A DNA stretch of 64,000 nt from an uncultured Clostridia bacterium (GTDB taxonomy: Bacteria; Bacillota; Clostridia; Oscillospirales; Ruminococcaceae), in assembly GCA_947627465.1 (NCBI GenBank), contig CANQWD010000006.1, forward strand, positions 1 to 64,000, read 5' to 3'. This document shows, in pieces, positions 52,628 through 61,343 of the stretch. The translations under genes were made by a program, and so were the position numbers. Positions within the stretch are counted from its first letter, which is position 1; every line of letters begins with the position of its first letter. Under the pieces are notes generated by a model. That model was not told the DNA's origin. It saw only the letters and a list, made by a program, of their open reading frames with translations, and searched no databases.

Positions 52628-53689
52628 ATGATTGAAATGTCAAACGACGACCTTGAATTTGACCCGCGTGAACGCTTGGTTGAACCCGGTTTCAGCGAAA
52701 GCGACAGCGAAGCGGAGCTTACTCTGCGCCCGAAAACTCTCAACGAGTATATAGGACAGGACAAGGTCAAGGAAAATATGTCCGTTTATATCGAAGCGGC
52801 GAAAAAGCGCAGCGAGTGTCTCGACCATGTTTTGCTGTACGGACCACCGGGGCTTGGAAAGACTACGCTTTCGTGCATAATCGCCAATGAAATGGGCGTA
52901 AATATACGTGTAACGAGCGGCCCCGCTATCGAAAAGGCGGGCGATCTCGCGGCTCTGCTTACGAATTTGCAGCCGAACGACGTGCTGTTTATAGACGAGA
53001 TTCATCGTCTTTCGCGGCAAGTCGAGGAAGTGCTTTATCCCGCAATGGAGGACTACGCGCTCGATATTGTAATGGGCAACGGTCCCGCGGCGCGTTCCAT
53101 AAGAATAGATCTTCCGCACTTTACGCTTATCGGCGCTACAACGCGTTCGGGACAGCTTTCCGCGCCGCTTCGCGATAGATTTGGCGTAGTTCAGCGTTTG
53201 GAGCTTTACTCTCCCGAACAGCTTTGCGATATAGTTCAGCGCTCGGCGGTAATCCTCGGCATACCGACTATGAAAGACGGCGCAATGGAGATAGCGCGGC
53301 GAAGTCGCGGTACTCCGCGTATTGCGAACAGGCTTTTAAAGCGCGTCCGCGATTTTGCGGAAGTTCTCGGAGACGGCAAAATAACGCGCTCCATAGCAGA
53401 TAACGCTCTCCAAAAGCTGGAAATCGACGAGCTCGGTCTTGACAGCTTAGACCGCCGTATGCTCGAAATGATGATAAAGGGCTACAACGGCGGTCCCGTG
53501 GGGCTTTCCACGCTTGCTTCCGCTCTGAACGAGGAAGCGGTAACTCTCGAGGACGTCTGTGAGCCGTATCTTATGCAATTGGGATTTGTAGCTAAAACTC
53601 CGCGCGGGCGCGTGGCGACCGCTCTCGCCTATAAGCATTTGGGAATTCTTAAAGACGGACAGGCGACATTGGACGATTTGGAGGACTGA
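52628..53689 (+). CDS. ruvB: Holliday junction branch-migration helicase RuvB
   Basis: 353 residues. [19 protein letters not shown], Walker [13 protein letters not shown], Walker [16 protein letters not shown], sensor [19 protein letters not shown], and the winged-helix C-terminus ([18 protein letters not shown]). It is a hexameric motor driving branch migration with RuvA. The final 19 codons are duplicated at 54525-54581. Confidence 0.96.
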   Translation: MIEMSNDDLEFDPRERLVEPGFSESDSEAELTLRPKTLNEYIGQDKVKENMSVYIEAAKKRSECLDHVLLYGPPGLGKTTLSCIIANEMGVNIRVTSGPAIEKAGDLAALLTNLQPNDVLFIDEIHRLSRQVEEVLYPAMEDYALDIVMGNGPAARSIRIDLPHFTLIGATTRSGQLSAPLRDRFGVVQRLELYSPEQLCDIVQRSAVILGIPTMKDGAMEIARRSRGTPRIANRLLKRVRDFAEVLGDGKITRSIADNALQKLEIDELGLDSLDRRMLEMMIKGYNGGPVGLSTLASALNEEAVTLEDVCEPYLMQLGFVAKTPRGRVATALAYKHLGILKDGQATLDDLED

Positions 53690-54472
53690 ATGAAAATAAT
53701 CAAAAATAACATCGGTGTAATATTGGCTGTTGTATTTTTCGCGGCGTTTTACGGAGTGACTATGATTCCTCGTGCTTTAAAGCTTGACGGGGCGCAGTGG
53801 TATTTTTTCAGCAGCGCACAGCGGCTTGTGTTCGGTATCGTGGAGCTGATAATATTTGTAAAGCTTTTTCATAAGGGCAAATGGACGAACGTTATCAATT
53901 TCAATGGCTTTAAGGCGGCTTTTTTTGCGGGTCTGGGGCTTATCGTACTGACGCTTTTCAGCGTGTTATATGTGATGATCGGCGCGGTGGAGTTTATCGA
54001 CACTACATTTGCGATAGTTTTCTCGAAAGTGTTCTGTCAGCAGATAACCACGGGCTTTTTCGAGGAGCTTACCTTTCGCGGGTTTGTGTGCGAGGGCTAT
54101 TTCAACGGCGAGCGCACTTGGAAAAGACGGCTTTGCTACGCGCTGCTTTCATTTGTGCTTTTCGGACTTATTCACGTTATCGGCTGCGGCAGCTTTGATG
54201 AGGCTCTGGGTCGCTTTTTGCAGACGGGTGCTATGGGATTCGCGTTTTCGGCGGTATATCTGCACTCGCACAACATCTTAATGCCTATGCTGCTGCATTT
54301 TCTGTACGATGTTCCCGCGAACATTGCGGGGGTTGTCGCAAAATGGAATGAGGACAGCGCCGTGTTCGTTTTTATTGACAACTATTTGCAATGGATAGTT
54401 ATGGGCATGGCGTTCGTTTGGTCGGTTTGGTTTGTTATAAAAAAAGATAAGGATTGCGGGAAAGGATTTTAA
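53690..54472 (+). CDS. CPBP-family intramembrane metalloprotease
   Basis: 260 residues with about seven membrane helices. Abi/CPBP motifs: [16 protein letters not shown] (EExxxR), [10 protein letters not shown] (His) and [12 protein letters not shown]. Relatives include Rce1 and bacteriocin-immunity proteases. The ATG follows the ruvB stop directly (TGA then ATGAAA), so it is the last gene of the ruv transcript. Confidence 0.82.
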   Translation: MKIIKNNIGVILAVVFFAAFYGVTMIPRALKLDGAQWYFFSSAQRLVFGIVELIIFVKLFHKGKWTNVINFNGFKAAFFAGLGLIVLTLFSVLYVMIGAVEFIDTTFAIVFSKVFCQQITTGFFEELTFRGFVCEGYFNGERTWKRRLCYALLSFVLFGLIHVIGCGSFDEALGRFLQTGAMGFAFSAVYLHSHNILMPMLLHFLYDVPANIAGVVAKWNEDSAVFVFIDNYLQWIVMGMAFVWSVWFVIKKDKDCGKGF

Positions 54473-54473
54473 A

Positions 54474-54581
54474 ATGATATTTGAGACCGAAAGATTGATA
54501 CTTCGCCCGTGGACTGACGCGGACAAGCATTTGGGAATTCTTAAAGACGGGCAGGCTACACTGGACGATTTGGACGATTAG
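54474..54581 (+). pseudogene. Chimeric 35-codon scar: acetyltransferase 5' end joined to ruvB 3' end
   Basis: The first 17 codons (MIFETERLILRPWTDAD) match the start of the GNAT gene at 55074, and the last 18 codons plus stop ([18 protein letters not shown]) match the end of RuvB at 53633. The joint falls at 54524/54525. The differences from both parents are mostly silent, so the fragments either came from a diverged copy or have been kept as coding sequence. It is read here as a recombination scar. Confidence 0.8.
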
Positions 54582-54589
54582 GGGATTAT

Positions 54590-55063
54590 ATGAGAAGAAA
54601 AGATAGAGAAGTTACGAGTTTAGACGAGATTTTTGAAATCGTAGATAGTTGCGGCGTTGCCCATATCGGTATGGTTGAAAACGGAAAGCCTTATGTTGCG
54701 GCATTGAATTTCGGCTATGAGCGTCGCGGCGGCGAGTTGATTTTGTATTTCCATAGTGCCGCGGAAGGTCGTAAAATTGACATTTTAAAAGAAAACCCAG
54801 AGATCTGTTTTGAAATGGATTGCATAAACGAGTTGATCGCGGGAGACGAACCGTGCTGTTACAGCTGGCGTTATCGCAGCGTGGTTGGAAACGGGCGTGT
54901 TGAGTTTATCGGCTCTGCCGAAGAAAAAACGCACGCTCTTAACCGAATACTTTGTCATTTGGAAAAAACGGAGAATACTTTTCGATATCCGGAGGAAATG
55001 TTAAAAAACGTTTGTGTATTTCGTGTCTGCACAAAGGATTTTAGCGGCAAGCGGCACGATTAA
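54590..55063 (+). CDS. Pyridoxamine 5'-phosphate oxidase-fold protein (NimA-like)
   Basis: 157 residues. A split-barrel flavin-binding protein: AHIGMVENGKPYVAALNFGY, LILYFHSAAEGRKIDIL and NPEICFEMD match the group that includes nitroimidazole-resistance NimA. It probably binds FMN or haem; a drug-resistance role should not be assumed. It lies between the scar and the GNAT gene. Confidence 0.82.
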   Translation: MRRKDREVTSLDEIFEIVDSCGVAHIGMVENGKPYVAALNFGYERRGGELILYFHSAAEGRKIDILKENPEICFEMDCINELIAGDEPCCYSWRYRSVVGNGRVEFIGSAEEKTHALNRILCHLEKTENTFRYPEEMLKNVCVFRVCTKDFSGKRHD

Positions 55064-55073
55064 GGAGAATGAA

Positions 55074-55604
55074 ATGATACTTGAAACCGAAAGATTGATA
55101 CTTCGTCCGTGGTCTGACGCGGACGCGGCGGACTTATTCGAGTTCGCGAAAGACCCCGACGTAGGTCCGATAGCGGGCTGGAATCCTCACGAGAGCGTCG
55201 ATGAGAGCCTTGAAATAATACGTACGGTTTTGGGAAAACCCGAAACTTACGCGGTCGTGCCGAAAACCGAAATGCGCGCGGTGGGTTCTGTGGGGCTTAT
55301 GATAGGGAAAGAGAGCACTTTCGATATTCCTAAAACCGAAGCCGAGATAGGCTACTGGATAGGCAAGCCGTATTGGGGCAGAGGGCTTATTCCCGAGGCG
55401 GTGCGCGAACTTTTGCACCACGGTTTTGTCGAGCTTAAACTTCAAAGAATTTGGTGCGGGTATTTCGACGGAAACGAGAAATCAAAACGCGTTCAGGAGA
55501 AGTGCGGCTTTAAATATCATCACACCAACGAGAATATCTTCTGGGAGTTGACCGGCGACGTTCGCACCGAGCACGTTACGTTTATTGACAATCCCGCAAT
55601 TTAA
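55074..55604 (+). CDS. GNAT-family N-acetyltransferase (RimJ/RimL-like)
   Basis: 176 residues. Starts MILETERLILRPWSDADAAD, then IGYWIGKPYWGRGLIPEAV with the acetyl-CoA pyrophosphate loop, and IWCGYFDGNEKSKRVQEKCG. It acetylates an amine, perhaps a protein N-terminus or a drug. AAGGAG precedes ATG 55074; an earlier in-frame start lies inside the upstream gene. Its first 51 bases are duplicated at 54474. Confidence 0.88.
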   Translation: MILETERLILRPWSDADAADLFEFAKDPDVGPIAGWNPHESVDESLEIIRTVLGKPETYAVVPKTEMRAVGSVGLMIGKESTFDIPKTEAEIGYWIGKPYWGRGLIPEAVRELLHHGFVELKLQRIWCGYFDGNEKSKRVQEKCGFKYHHTNENIFWELTGDVRTEHVTFIDNPAI

Positions 55605-55616
55605 GGAGAATACGGT

Positions 55617-56003
55617 ATGAACGCGCGGTTTGAGTTCGGAGAAAACTTTCTTGAAATAAGCGCCGATCGTCCCATTGCGGTTTATTATTCGAATTTTACA
55701 CTCAATGTTCGGAGCGGCAATTTTTCAGGTCTCGGCGAGTGCGAGGTCAACTTGGAGAATTTTCGGAACTTCATATGCGAACTTGATGATTTGTACGATT
55801 TAAAGCGTAATAACGCTCGGATTCAAAGCATTATCGGCTACGATTCTCGGGTCGAATTCACACTTGATAAAAGCGGACACGTTACGGTGAGCGGTAAGGC
55901 ATCATATGAAAGACAATTCGTTGAGTTCAAGTTCGAGGCAGACCAAACCGCGCTGCCCGGTTTTATAAACGCGCTCAAAGAAATGCTTGAGGAAAATGGG
56001 TGA
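55617..56003 (+). CDS. Uncharacterised protein resembling WapI-type immunity proteins
   Basis: 128 residues, beta-rich. The run NFSGLGECEVNLENFRNFI, then DKSGHVTVSGK and FEADQTALPGFINALKE, recalls the WapI/DUF6228 immunity fold, where a DQT-x-L-P motif closes the domain. No toxin is seen beside it. AAGGAG precedes the start, and its stop overlaps the next gene (TGATG). The family call rests on memory of motif order and is tentative. Confidence 0.45.
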   Translation: MNARFEFGENFLEISADRPIAVYYSNFTLNVRSGNFSGLGECEVNLENFRNFICELDDLYDLKRNNARIQSIIGYDSRVEFTLDKSGHVTVSGKASYERQFVEFKFEADQTALPGFINALKEMLEENG

Positions 56004-56518
56004 TGGCGAACTTTGTCACATTAGGAGAAAACGGCGGCAATCATCTTCAAATGTCCAACGGCTTGACGAGTGTGTTTATCGACGTGCTGACGTTGGCAGG
56101 TTCCAAACTCGCGCGGACAGACGATGAAAAGCGCCTTATTGTTTGGCTTGCCGAAAAAGACCAAAACATCGTCGGAATGGGAACGGTGGGTTTTGATATT
56201 CGCGAAATGCCGTGGAATACGGGGAATTTGGAGGATAACAAGCAATTTATTCAGAACGTAGTCGAAGCGGCAAATAATAAATCCGATTGGGATAAGTTAG
56301 ACTATCAGCCAAACGAGGAGTTGCTGTTTCCCGCTCTGGAAAAGTTCTCAAAGATGATAGAAAAACTCACCGCCGAGGACGTTTACCCGAACGCCATTGC
56401 GGATTGGGTGAACGCTGCCGAAAAGGACGACCCGATATTAAACGGCTTTCCCAAATGCGAAAAACACGGAATACTGTTGACGTGCTTTGGGTGTATTTTC
56501 TGTGGTGCTAATTTGTAA
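56003..56518 (+). CDS. Uncharacterised protein with C-terminal Cys/His cluster
   Basis: 171 residues, no family recognised. The C-terminal tail CEKHGILLTCFGCIFCGANL holds four Cys and a His and may bind a metal. The middle (NKQFIQNVVEAANNKSDWDK, LEKFSKMIEKLTAEDVYPN) is helical. Its ATG overlaps the stop of the WapI-like gene, so the two are probably made together. Confidence 0.5.
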   Translation: MANFVTLGENGGNHLQMSNGLTSVFIDVLTLAGSKLARTDDEKRLIVWLAEKDQNIVGMGTVGFDIREMPWNTGNLEDNKQFIQNVVEAANNKSDWDKLDYQPNEELLFPALEKFSKMIEKLTAEDVYPNAIADWVNAAEKDDPILNGFPKCEKHGILLTCFGCIFCGANL

Positions 56519-56586
56519 CCGTATGTGCCTAAAATGAAAGCCCTTATGAGAAGTCTATGCTTTTTGAGATTGGGAGAGGAGTATAT

Positions 56587-57543
56587 ATGACTTTTAGATT
56601 TTGCCCCAAGTGCGGGGAAAGACTGACTTTAAAGCCTATGGGTGACGACGGCGACACTCCGTTCTGTGAAAAGTGCGGGAATCCATGGTTCGAGATGTTT
56701 TCAAGCGCGGTGATAGTGCTTGTGGTAAACGAATTTGGCGAGGCGGCGCTTTTGCGGCAAAATTATATTTCGGAAAAGTTCCGCAATCTTGTTTCGGGCT
56801 ATATGAAACCAGGCGAGACCGCAGAGGAGACCGTGCGCCGCGAGGTACTTGAGGAGATCGGCGTTGAAATGACCGACTTGCGGCTTGTCGGGACTTATTG
56901 GTTCGCGAAAAAAGATATGCTTATGATAGGGTTTATCGGCAAAGCTAAAAAGGCGGATTTCACGTTTTCACAAGAGGTTGACGGCGCGGAATGGATACCC
57001 GTTGAAGACGCGATAAAGCTGGTTCACCCCAAAGGGAGTGTTTCATACGCGCTTTTGGACGAGTATCTTAAACGCAGCATTTCGGCAAAGTTCATTGAGA
57101 AAATCAAACCGATAAAGTGGTTTGAAAACAGCGGCACTTCAACGGATAAGTATTTGCTCGTGCGTTCGGTCTACGACGCTTACGACAATTGGAACGCGAA
57201 ATATTTAGAGGTCTGGGAACCGCCAATTTGTCTTTTGGAAAAGCTTGCAGTTGAAATTATCGGCAGCGATGCGTTAGACGATATTTTTGATACGGTTTCG
57301 TTTGCCATAGACGAAGATATTTGGCGTGAGTGGACAGCTTTCAGGGAGCGCGGCTTGTCGGAGCAAAGCGGTCTTGACGAGGAGATCGTAGATATGGTAA
57401 AGCGCGACTTGTGCTGGGCGGCGGTTGAATATGTCTTAAACAGAACGGGCTTTTTTACCGCGCTTCTTGAAATTTATAAAGACGGGTATTTCCCGTGCGG
57501 CTGGGATGGGGTCTACCCGAACGGCAGAGCTGCGGTTATGTGA
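56587..57543 (+). CDS. Nudix hydrolase with zinc ribbon and extra C-terminal domain
   Basis: 318 residues. N-terminal zinc ribbon (FCPKCGERL, FCEKCGNPWF) like NADH pyrophosphatase NudC, then the Nudix box GYMKPGETAEETVRREVLEE followed by IGVEM, all catalytic Glu residues present. Residues 180-318 form an additional helical domain that I cannot place (KWFENSGTSTDKYLLVRSV, CGWDGVYPNGRAAV). It would hydrolyse a nucleoside-diphosphate-linked compound. ATG 56587 has GAGAGGAG upstream. Confidence 0.75.
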   Translation: MTFRFCPKCGERLTLKPMGDDGDTPFCEKCGNPWFEMFSSAVIVLVVNEFGEAALLRQNYISEKFRNLVSGYMKPGETAEETVRREVLEEIGVEMTDLRLVGTYWFAKKDMLMIGFIGKAKKADFTFSQEVDGAEWIPVEDAIKLVHPKGSVSYALLDEYLKRSISAKFIEKIKPIKWFENSGTSTDKYLLVRSVYDAYDNWNAKYLEVWEPPICLLEKLAVEIIGSDALDDIFDTVSFAIDEDIWREWTAFRERGLSEQSGLDEEIVDMVKRDLCWAAVEYVLNRTGFFTALLEIYKDGYFPCGWDGVYPNGRAAVM

Positions 57544-57561
57544 GGTTAGAAATACTTGGGG

Positions 57562-57590
57562 TTGACAATTTGGCAAAAATATGATATAAT
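57562..57590 (+). promoter_or_regulatory. Consensus promoter at the start of the repeated region upstream of tex
   Basis: TTGACA (57562-57567), 17 bp, TATAAT (57585-57590). No gene begins for 300 bp, so it either drives tex with a long leader or an untranslated RNA. Confidence 0.7.
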
Positions 57591-57748
57591 AAGGACAGCA
57601 TAATAAACTTACAGCGAAAACGTTATAGGTTGATTGAGCATATCATTGGTACTGAAAATATGGTATAATAAGGACAACGTAACAAACCTACAGCGAAAAC
57701 GTTATAAGTTGGTTGCACATATCATTGGTATTGAAAATATGGTATAAT
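57580..57748 (+). repeat. 79-bp direct repeats carrying promoter-like boxes
   Basis: TATAAT boxes at 57585, 57664 and 57743 are exactly 79 bp apart, within two nearly identical units that also share ACAGCGAAAACGTTATA and CATATCATTGGTA. The second and third boxes are TGGTATAAT (extended -10) but lack a good -35. Confidence 0.85.
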
Positions 57749-57769
57749 AAAGGCAGAGCCTTTATTATA
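57743..57769. repeat. Perfect palindrome downstream of the direct repeats
   Basis: TATAATAAAGGC-AGA-GCCTTTATTATA: 12-bp perfect arms, followed by CTTTTA. It could terminate short transcripts made from the repeated boxes. Confidence 0.7.
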
Positions 57770-57823
57770 CTTTTATGTCCACGCGCATACGCCCACTTCG
57801 TTCGCTCCGCGCGGTAATGGACA

Positions 57824-57858
57824 ATTATACCATAAATTCTCCGAATTTATGGTATAAT
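57824..57858. repeat. Perfect inverted repeat just upstream of tex
   Basis: 15-bp arms ATTATACCATAAATT and AATTTATGGTATAAT with a 5-nt centre. The right arm ends in TGGTATAAT, which can act as the extended -10 for tex, 39 bp before its start. Confidence 0.8.
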
Positions 57859-57896
57859 AAGACGTTGAGAATAAAAAATTTTAATGAGGTGCAAAA

Positions 57897-60041
57897 ATGA
57901 ATATAAACGAAACTCTTGCAAAAGAGTTTAATTTACGTCAGGAGCAGGTGGACAATACGGTAGCTCTCATTGACGATGACAAGACGATCCCGTTTATTGC
58001 GCGTTACCGTAAGGAGCAAACGGGGTCTCTGGACGATACCGTGCTGCGCGAGCTGTCGGACAGATTAACTTATCTGCGTAATTTGCAAAAGCGCAAAGAG
58101 GAGATAGCAGCTTCCATTACGGAACAGGATAAAATGACCGACGATATCGCGGCGTCCATTGAAAAAGCAATGACGCTTGTCGAAGTCGAGGACATTTATC
58201 GTCCGTTTAAGCCTAAGCGCAAAACACGCGGTTCCGTGGCTCGCGAAAAAGGTCTGGAGCCGCTAGCGGTTATTTTGCGTGAACAGAAGTTTGATGTTGT
58301 TCCCGAAACGGAAGCGGCAGCGTTTGTGAACGAGGAAAAAGGCGTTGCAACGGCGCAGGACGCGCTTCAGGGCGCTATGGATATAATAGCCGAGGATCTG
58401 TCGGACAGCGCGGAGCTGCGCAAAAAGCTCCGTGATTTGATTTTTAAACGCGGTACGATAAGTTCCTCGGCTGCCGCTGAGGACTCAAACGAGGTATACA
58501 AAAACTATTTCGAGTTCAGCGGCGCTGTAAGCAGACTGGCGGGACATCAGACCTTGGCTCTCGACCGCGGCGAGAAAGAGGGGCAGCTTAAAGTTGCAAT
58601 AACACTGCCCGAGGGCGAGGGCGAAAGTATGTGCGTGCGCGAGTTTACGGAAAACAATTCCGAGTGCGGCAAGGTGGTTCGCGCGGCTTGCGAGGACAGT
58701 TATAAAAGGCTTATTTTCCCGTCCGTTGAGCGCGAGGTTCGCGCGGAGCTTTCGGCGAACGCTCAAGAGGGTGCTATCAAGGTTTTCGCTTCAAATCTGC
58801 GTCAGCTTCTTATGGCGCCGCCCGTTAAAGACACGGTTACTCTCGGGCTTGACCCCGGATACGCACACGGCTGCAAATGCGCGGTCGTTGACAGCACAGG
58901 CAAAGTTCTTGATACGTTTATAATTTACATAACGCGTTCGCAAGGTGAAAAAGAGCGAGCCGAGCAGATCGTTAAAAAGGCTATTGAGAAACACCACGTT
59001 TCCACGATAGCGATAGGAAACGGCACGGCTTCCCGCGAAACGGAGCAGTTTACCGCCGAGCTTATTAAAGGCATTCCCGAGAAAGTATCTTATATGGTGG
59101 TTTCAGAAGCGGGAGCGTCGGTGTACTCCGCTTCAAAGCTCGCCGCCGAGGAATTCCCGGAGTACGATGTAAGTCTGCGCTCGGCGGTGTCAATAGCGCG
59201 GCGTTTGCAAGACCCGCTTGCAGAGCTTGTTAAAATAGACCCGAAAGCCATTGGAGTGGGACAATATCAGCACGATATGCCGAAAGCACGTATGGACGAG
59301 GCTTTAAAGGGCGTTGTCGAGGACTGTGTGAACTCCGTGGGCGTTGACTTAAATACGGCTTCATACTCGCTTTTGTCCTACATTTCGGGAATAAACAGTG
59401 CCGTTGCAAAGAATATCGTGGCTTACCGTGAGGAAAACGGTGCGTTTACCGACAGAAAGCAGCTTATGAAAGTAGCTAAGCTGGGCGCAAAGGCGTTTGA
59501 ACAATGCGCAGGCTTTTTGCGTGTTCCAAACGGCAAAAATCCGCTTGATAACACGGGAATTCACCCCGAAAGTTACAAAGCCGCGAAAACGCTTCTTGAA
59601 AAGTGCGGTATTACATCGGAAGAGTTGGGTAGGGGAGAGGTCGTTCGCGCGAAGGTTGACAGCATTGGACTTTCACAAATTGCCGAGGAAACGGGCGCAG
59701 GTCTCCCCACTCTTCAAGATATTGTAAAGGAACTGGAAAAGCCGGGGCGCGATCCTCGCGACGAACTGCCTCCGCCTTTAATGCGAAGCGGCGACATTAT
59801 GGAGCTTAAAGACTTAAAGCCCGGAATGGAGCTTATGGGTACCGTCCGCAATATTGTGGATTTTGGCGCGTTTGTGGACGTAGGCGTTCACGAGGATGGA
59901 CTTGTTCACATTTCTCAGATGAGCGACCGCCGAATTAAGCATCCGTTGGAAGTCCTCAAAGTCGGGCAGGTCATCAAAGTGTGGGTTTTAGACGTCGATG
60001 AAAAGCGCGGCAGAATTTCGCTTACGATGAAGCAGCGGTGA
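57897..60041 (+). CDS. tex: Tex-family transcription accessory / S1 RNA-binding protein
   Basis: 714 residues. N-terminal Tex helical domain (IPFIARYRKEQTGSLDDTVL), YqgF-like RNase H fold (TLGLDPGYAHGCKCAVVD), helix-hairpin-helix pair (YISGINSAVAKNIVAYRE) and a C-terminal S1 domain (VGAFVDVGV-like FGAFVDVGVHEDGLVHISQM). Tex binds nucleic acid and supports expression of some toxin genes in other bacteria. It is full length. Confidence 0.94.
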   Translation: MNINETLAKEFNLRQEQVDNTVALIDDDKTIPFIARYRKEQTGSLDDTVLRELSDRLTYLRNLQKRKEEIAASITEQDKMTDDIAASIEKAMTLVEVEDIYRPFKPKRKTRGSVAREKGLEPLAVILREQKFDVVPETEAAAFVNEEKGVATAQDALQGAMDIIAEDLSDSAELRKKLRDLIFKRGTISSSAAAEDSNEVYKNYFEFSGAVSRLAGHQTLALDRGEKEGQLKVAITLPEGEGESMCVREFTENNSECGKVVRAACEDSYKRLIFPSVEREVRAELSANAQEGAIKVFASNLRQLLMAPPVKDTVTLGLDPGYAHGCKCAVVDSTGKVLDTFIIYITRSQGEKERAEQIVKKAIEKHHVSTIAIGNGTASRETEQFTAELIKGIPEKVSYMVVSEAGASVYSASKLAAEEFPEYDVSLRSAVSIARRLQDPLAELVKIDPKAIGVGQYQHDMPKARMDEALKGVVEDCVNSVGVDLNTASYSLLSYISGINSAVAKNIVAYREENGAFTDRKQLMKVAKLGAKAFEQCAGFLRVPNGKNPLDNTGIHPESYKAAKTLLEKCGITSEELGRGEVVRAKVDSIGLSQIAEETGAGLPTLQDIVKELEKPGRDPRDELPPPLMRSGDIMELKDLKPGMELMGTVRNIVDFGAFVDVGVHEDGLVHISQMSDRRIKHPLEVLKVGQVIKVWVLDVDEKRGRISLTMKQR

Positions 60042-60048
60042 GGTAATT

Positions 60049-60573
60049 ATGAGCGAAAAATCACAAAAGAATATGAAGCGGTTTGCGTATATAATCGCGT
60101 CGGTTGCTTTTGTAGCGTTTGTTGTGCTGTTTTTTGTAGGTAAAGTCGGCGATTTTATCGGCTTTACGAGTGATACGTCTTCTCAAATACAAAGCACTGA
60201 CAGTACGGGCGAAAGCGCGGCGGTTTCTCAAGACGTTACACAAGGAGAGAATTCCGCTTCGTACAGTTTTCAGGAAGCGTCAAGCGCAGCGTCCGTTTAC
60301 GAAACATCATACAAATTCCGCAATGAAAGCTTACTAAATCAGCACTACGAAAAGCACGGCAGGGATATGGGCTTTAAGTCCGCAGAGGAATACGAACAAG
60401 CCGCCGCGGCTGTTCCGAATAATCCGAATGTGCTTCACAAAACCGAAAAAGAAGACGGCGATGACGTTTACTATGTTGAAAACACCAACGAATTTGTTAT
60501 CATATCCACCGACGGATATATCCGCACCTACTTCAATCCCGACCTAGGTATAGATTATTATAACAAACAATAA
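60049..60573 (+). CDS. Membrane-anchored protein with toxin-like (BECR-type) C-terminal domain
   Basis: 174 residues. One N-terminal membrane helix (FAYIIASVAFVAFVVLFFVG), a Ser/Gln-rich linker, then a compact domain of about 85 residues: LLNQHYEKHGRDMGFKSAEE, YEQAAAAVPNNP, NTNEFVIISTDGYIRTYFNP and GIDYYNKQ. This order (H-x3-HG, Y-x2-A, NxFxVxxxDGxIxTxF-P, Y) is that of BECR-fold RNase domains at the C-terminus of polymorphic toxins. It begins 7 bp after tex. No export domain or immunity gene is seen. Confidence 0.55.
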   Translation: MSEKSQKNMKRFAYIIASVAFVAFVVLFFVGKVGDFIGFTSDTSSQIQSTDSTGESAAVSQDVTQGENSASYSFQEASSAASVYETSYKFRNESLLNQHYEKHGRDMGFKSAEEYEQAAAAVPNNPNVLHKTEKEDGDDVYYVENTNEFVIISTDGYIRTYFNPDLGIDYYNKQ

Positions 60574-60591
60574 GTTATTTTTGAAAAGCCC

Positions 60592-60620
60592 TTGACAATT
60601 TCGTTTTTTTATGGTAAAAT
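60592..60620 (+). promoter_or_regulatory. Promoter of tRNA-Ser
   Basis: TTGACA (60592-60597), 17 bp, TAAAAT (60615-60620). Confidence 0.85.
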
Positions 60621-60676
60621 AATATAGTTGAGAGGATTCCGATTGCGATTCTCCTCTCAACACCTTATTTTTAAAC

Positions 60677-60765
60677 GGAGAGGTATCGAAGTGGTCATAA
60701 CGAGGCGGTCTTGAAAACCGTTTGAGGGCAACCTCACATGGGTTCGAATCCCATCCTCTCCGCCA
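60677..60765 (+). tRNA. tRNA-Ser (anticodon UGA)
   Basis: Acceptor GGAGAGG pairs with CCTCTCC, the anticodon loop CTTGAAA gives UGA, there is a long variable arm (TTGAGGGCAACCTCA), T-loop GGTTCGAATCC and an encoded 3' CCA. The length of 89 nt fits class II serine tRNA. Confidence 0.97.
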
Positions 60766-60775
60766 AAATAGCGTA

Positions 60776-60806
60776 AAGCCGCATTGTTATGCGGCTTTTG
60801 TTTTTA
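60776..60806 (+). terminator. Terminator of tRNA-Ser
   Basis: AAGCCGCA-TTGTTA-TGCGGCTT followed by TTGTTTTT. Confidence 0.9.
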
Positions 60807-60910
60807 TATCCCCGAAAAATCATTTTAAAACTATTTGATTTAGAATTTTTAAAGCACTTTCGATCAGACGAGACTTAGAGCAAGGAAAAATCTGAAAGGA
60901 AGTGTTTTTT

Positions 60911-61057
60911 ATGGAAAAACCATCGAATGAAGTGCTGAAGGAATTTATAAACAACCGGAATTGTGCAAGCACAACGGACAACAGCATGAAGGAGCTGTTT
61001 AGCGGCTTGGTTTCCAATCAACTTTCGATAATGTTCGCGGATAGGGAGACCGCATAA
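60911..61057 (+). pseudogene. Small ORF, possible remnant of an IS256-type transposase N-terminus
   Basis: 48 residues (MEKPSNEVLKEFINNRNCAS, then MKELFSGLVSNQLSIMF) with AAAGGAAG before the ATG. IS256-family transposases begin with a similar helical region followed by a longer catalytic domain that is absent here. The surrounding 60810-61340 contains no other convincing gene, and no terminal inverted repeats are seen. Confidence 0.35.
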
Positions 61058-61343
61058 TTGGATTTCCTCTCTTATTGTTTTTTCCGTAGGCGAAGACGGC
61101 GATTAAGAGGAACCGCAAATCATGCTTGCTTTGCAATCGACCTTTTGCCTGATTGGATTTGCTTTTGCACAAAATTTTTTGGGAGTGCTTTTTTGTCATG
61201 ATGAACTCTAAGCCTGCAATTTTGTCAATTCTTCGGGATTTGTATAATCGGATAATTGATTGTAAGCGCCGAAAATGCTTGCACGAGGTGTTTTTCCGCT
61301 ATAATAACTCGGTTGCTGTTTTAACGTGAGCAGGCTTCGCTTG

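Noticed and set aside
54590..55063. Nitroimidazole resistance determinant (nim)
   Set aside because: Only general PNPOx-fold similarity is visible; the activity cannot be inferred.
57562..57769. CRISPR array or tRNA-like cluster upstream of tex
   Set aside because: There are only two 79-bp units, nearly identical throughout, with no variable spacers and no tRNA fold.
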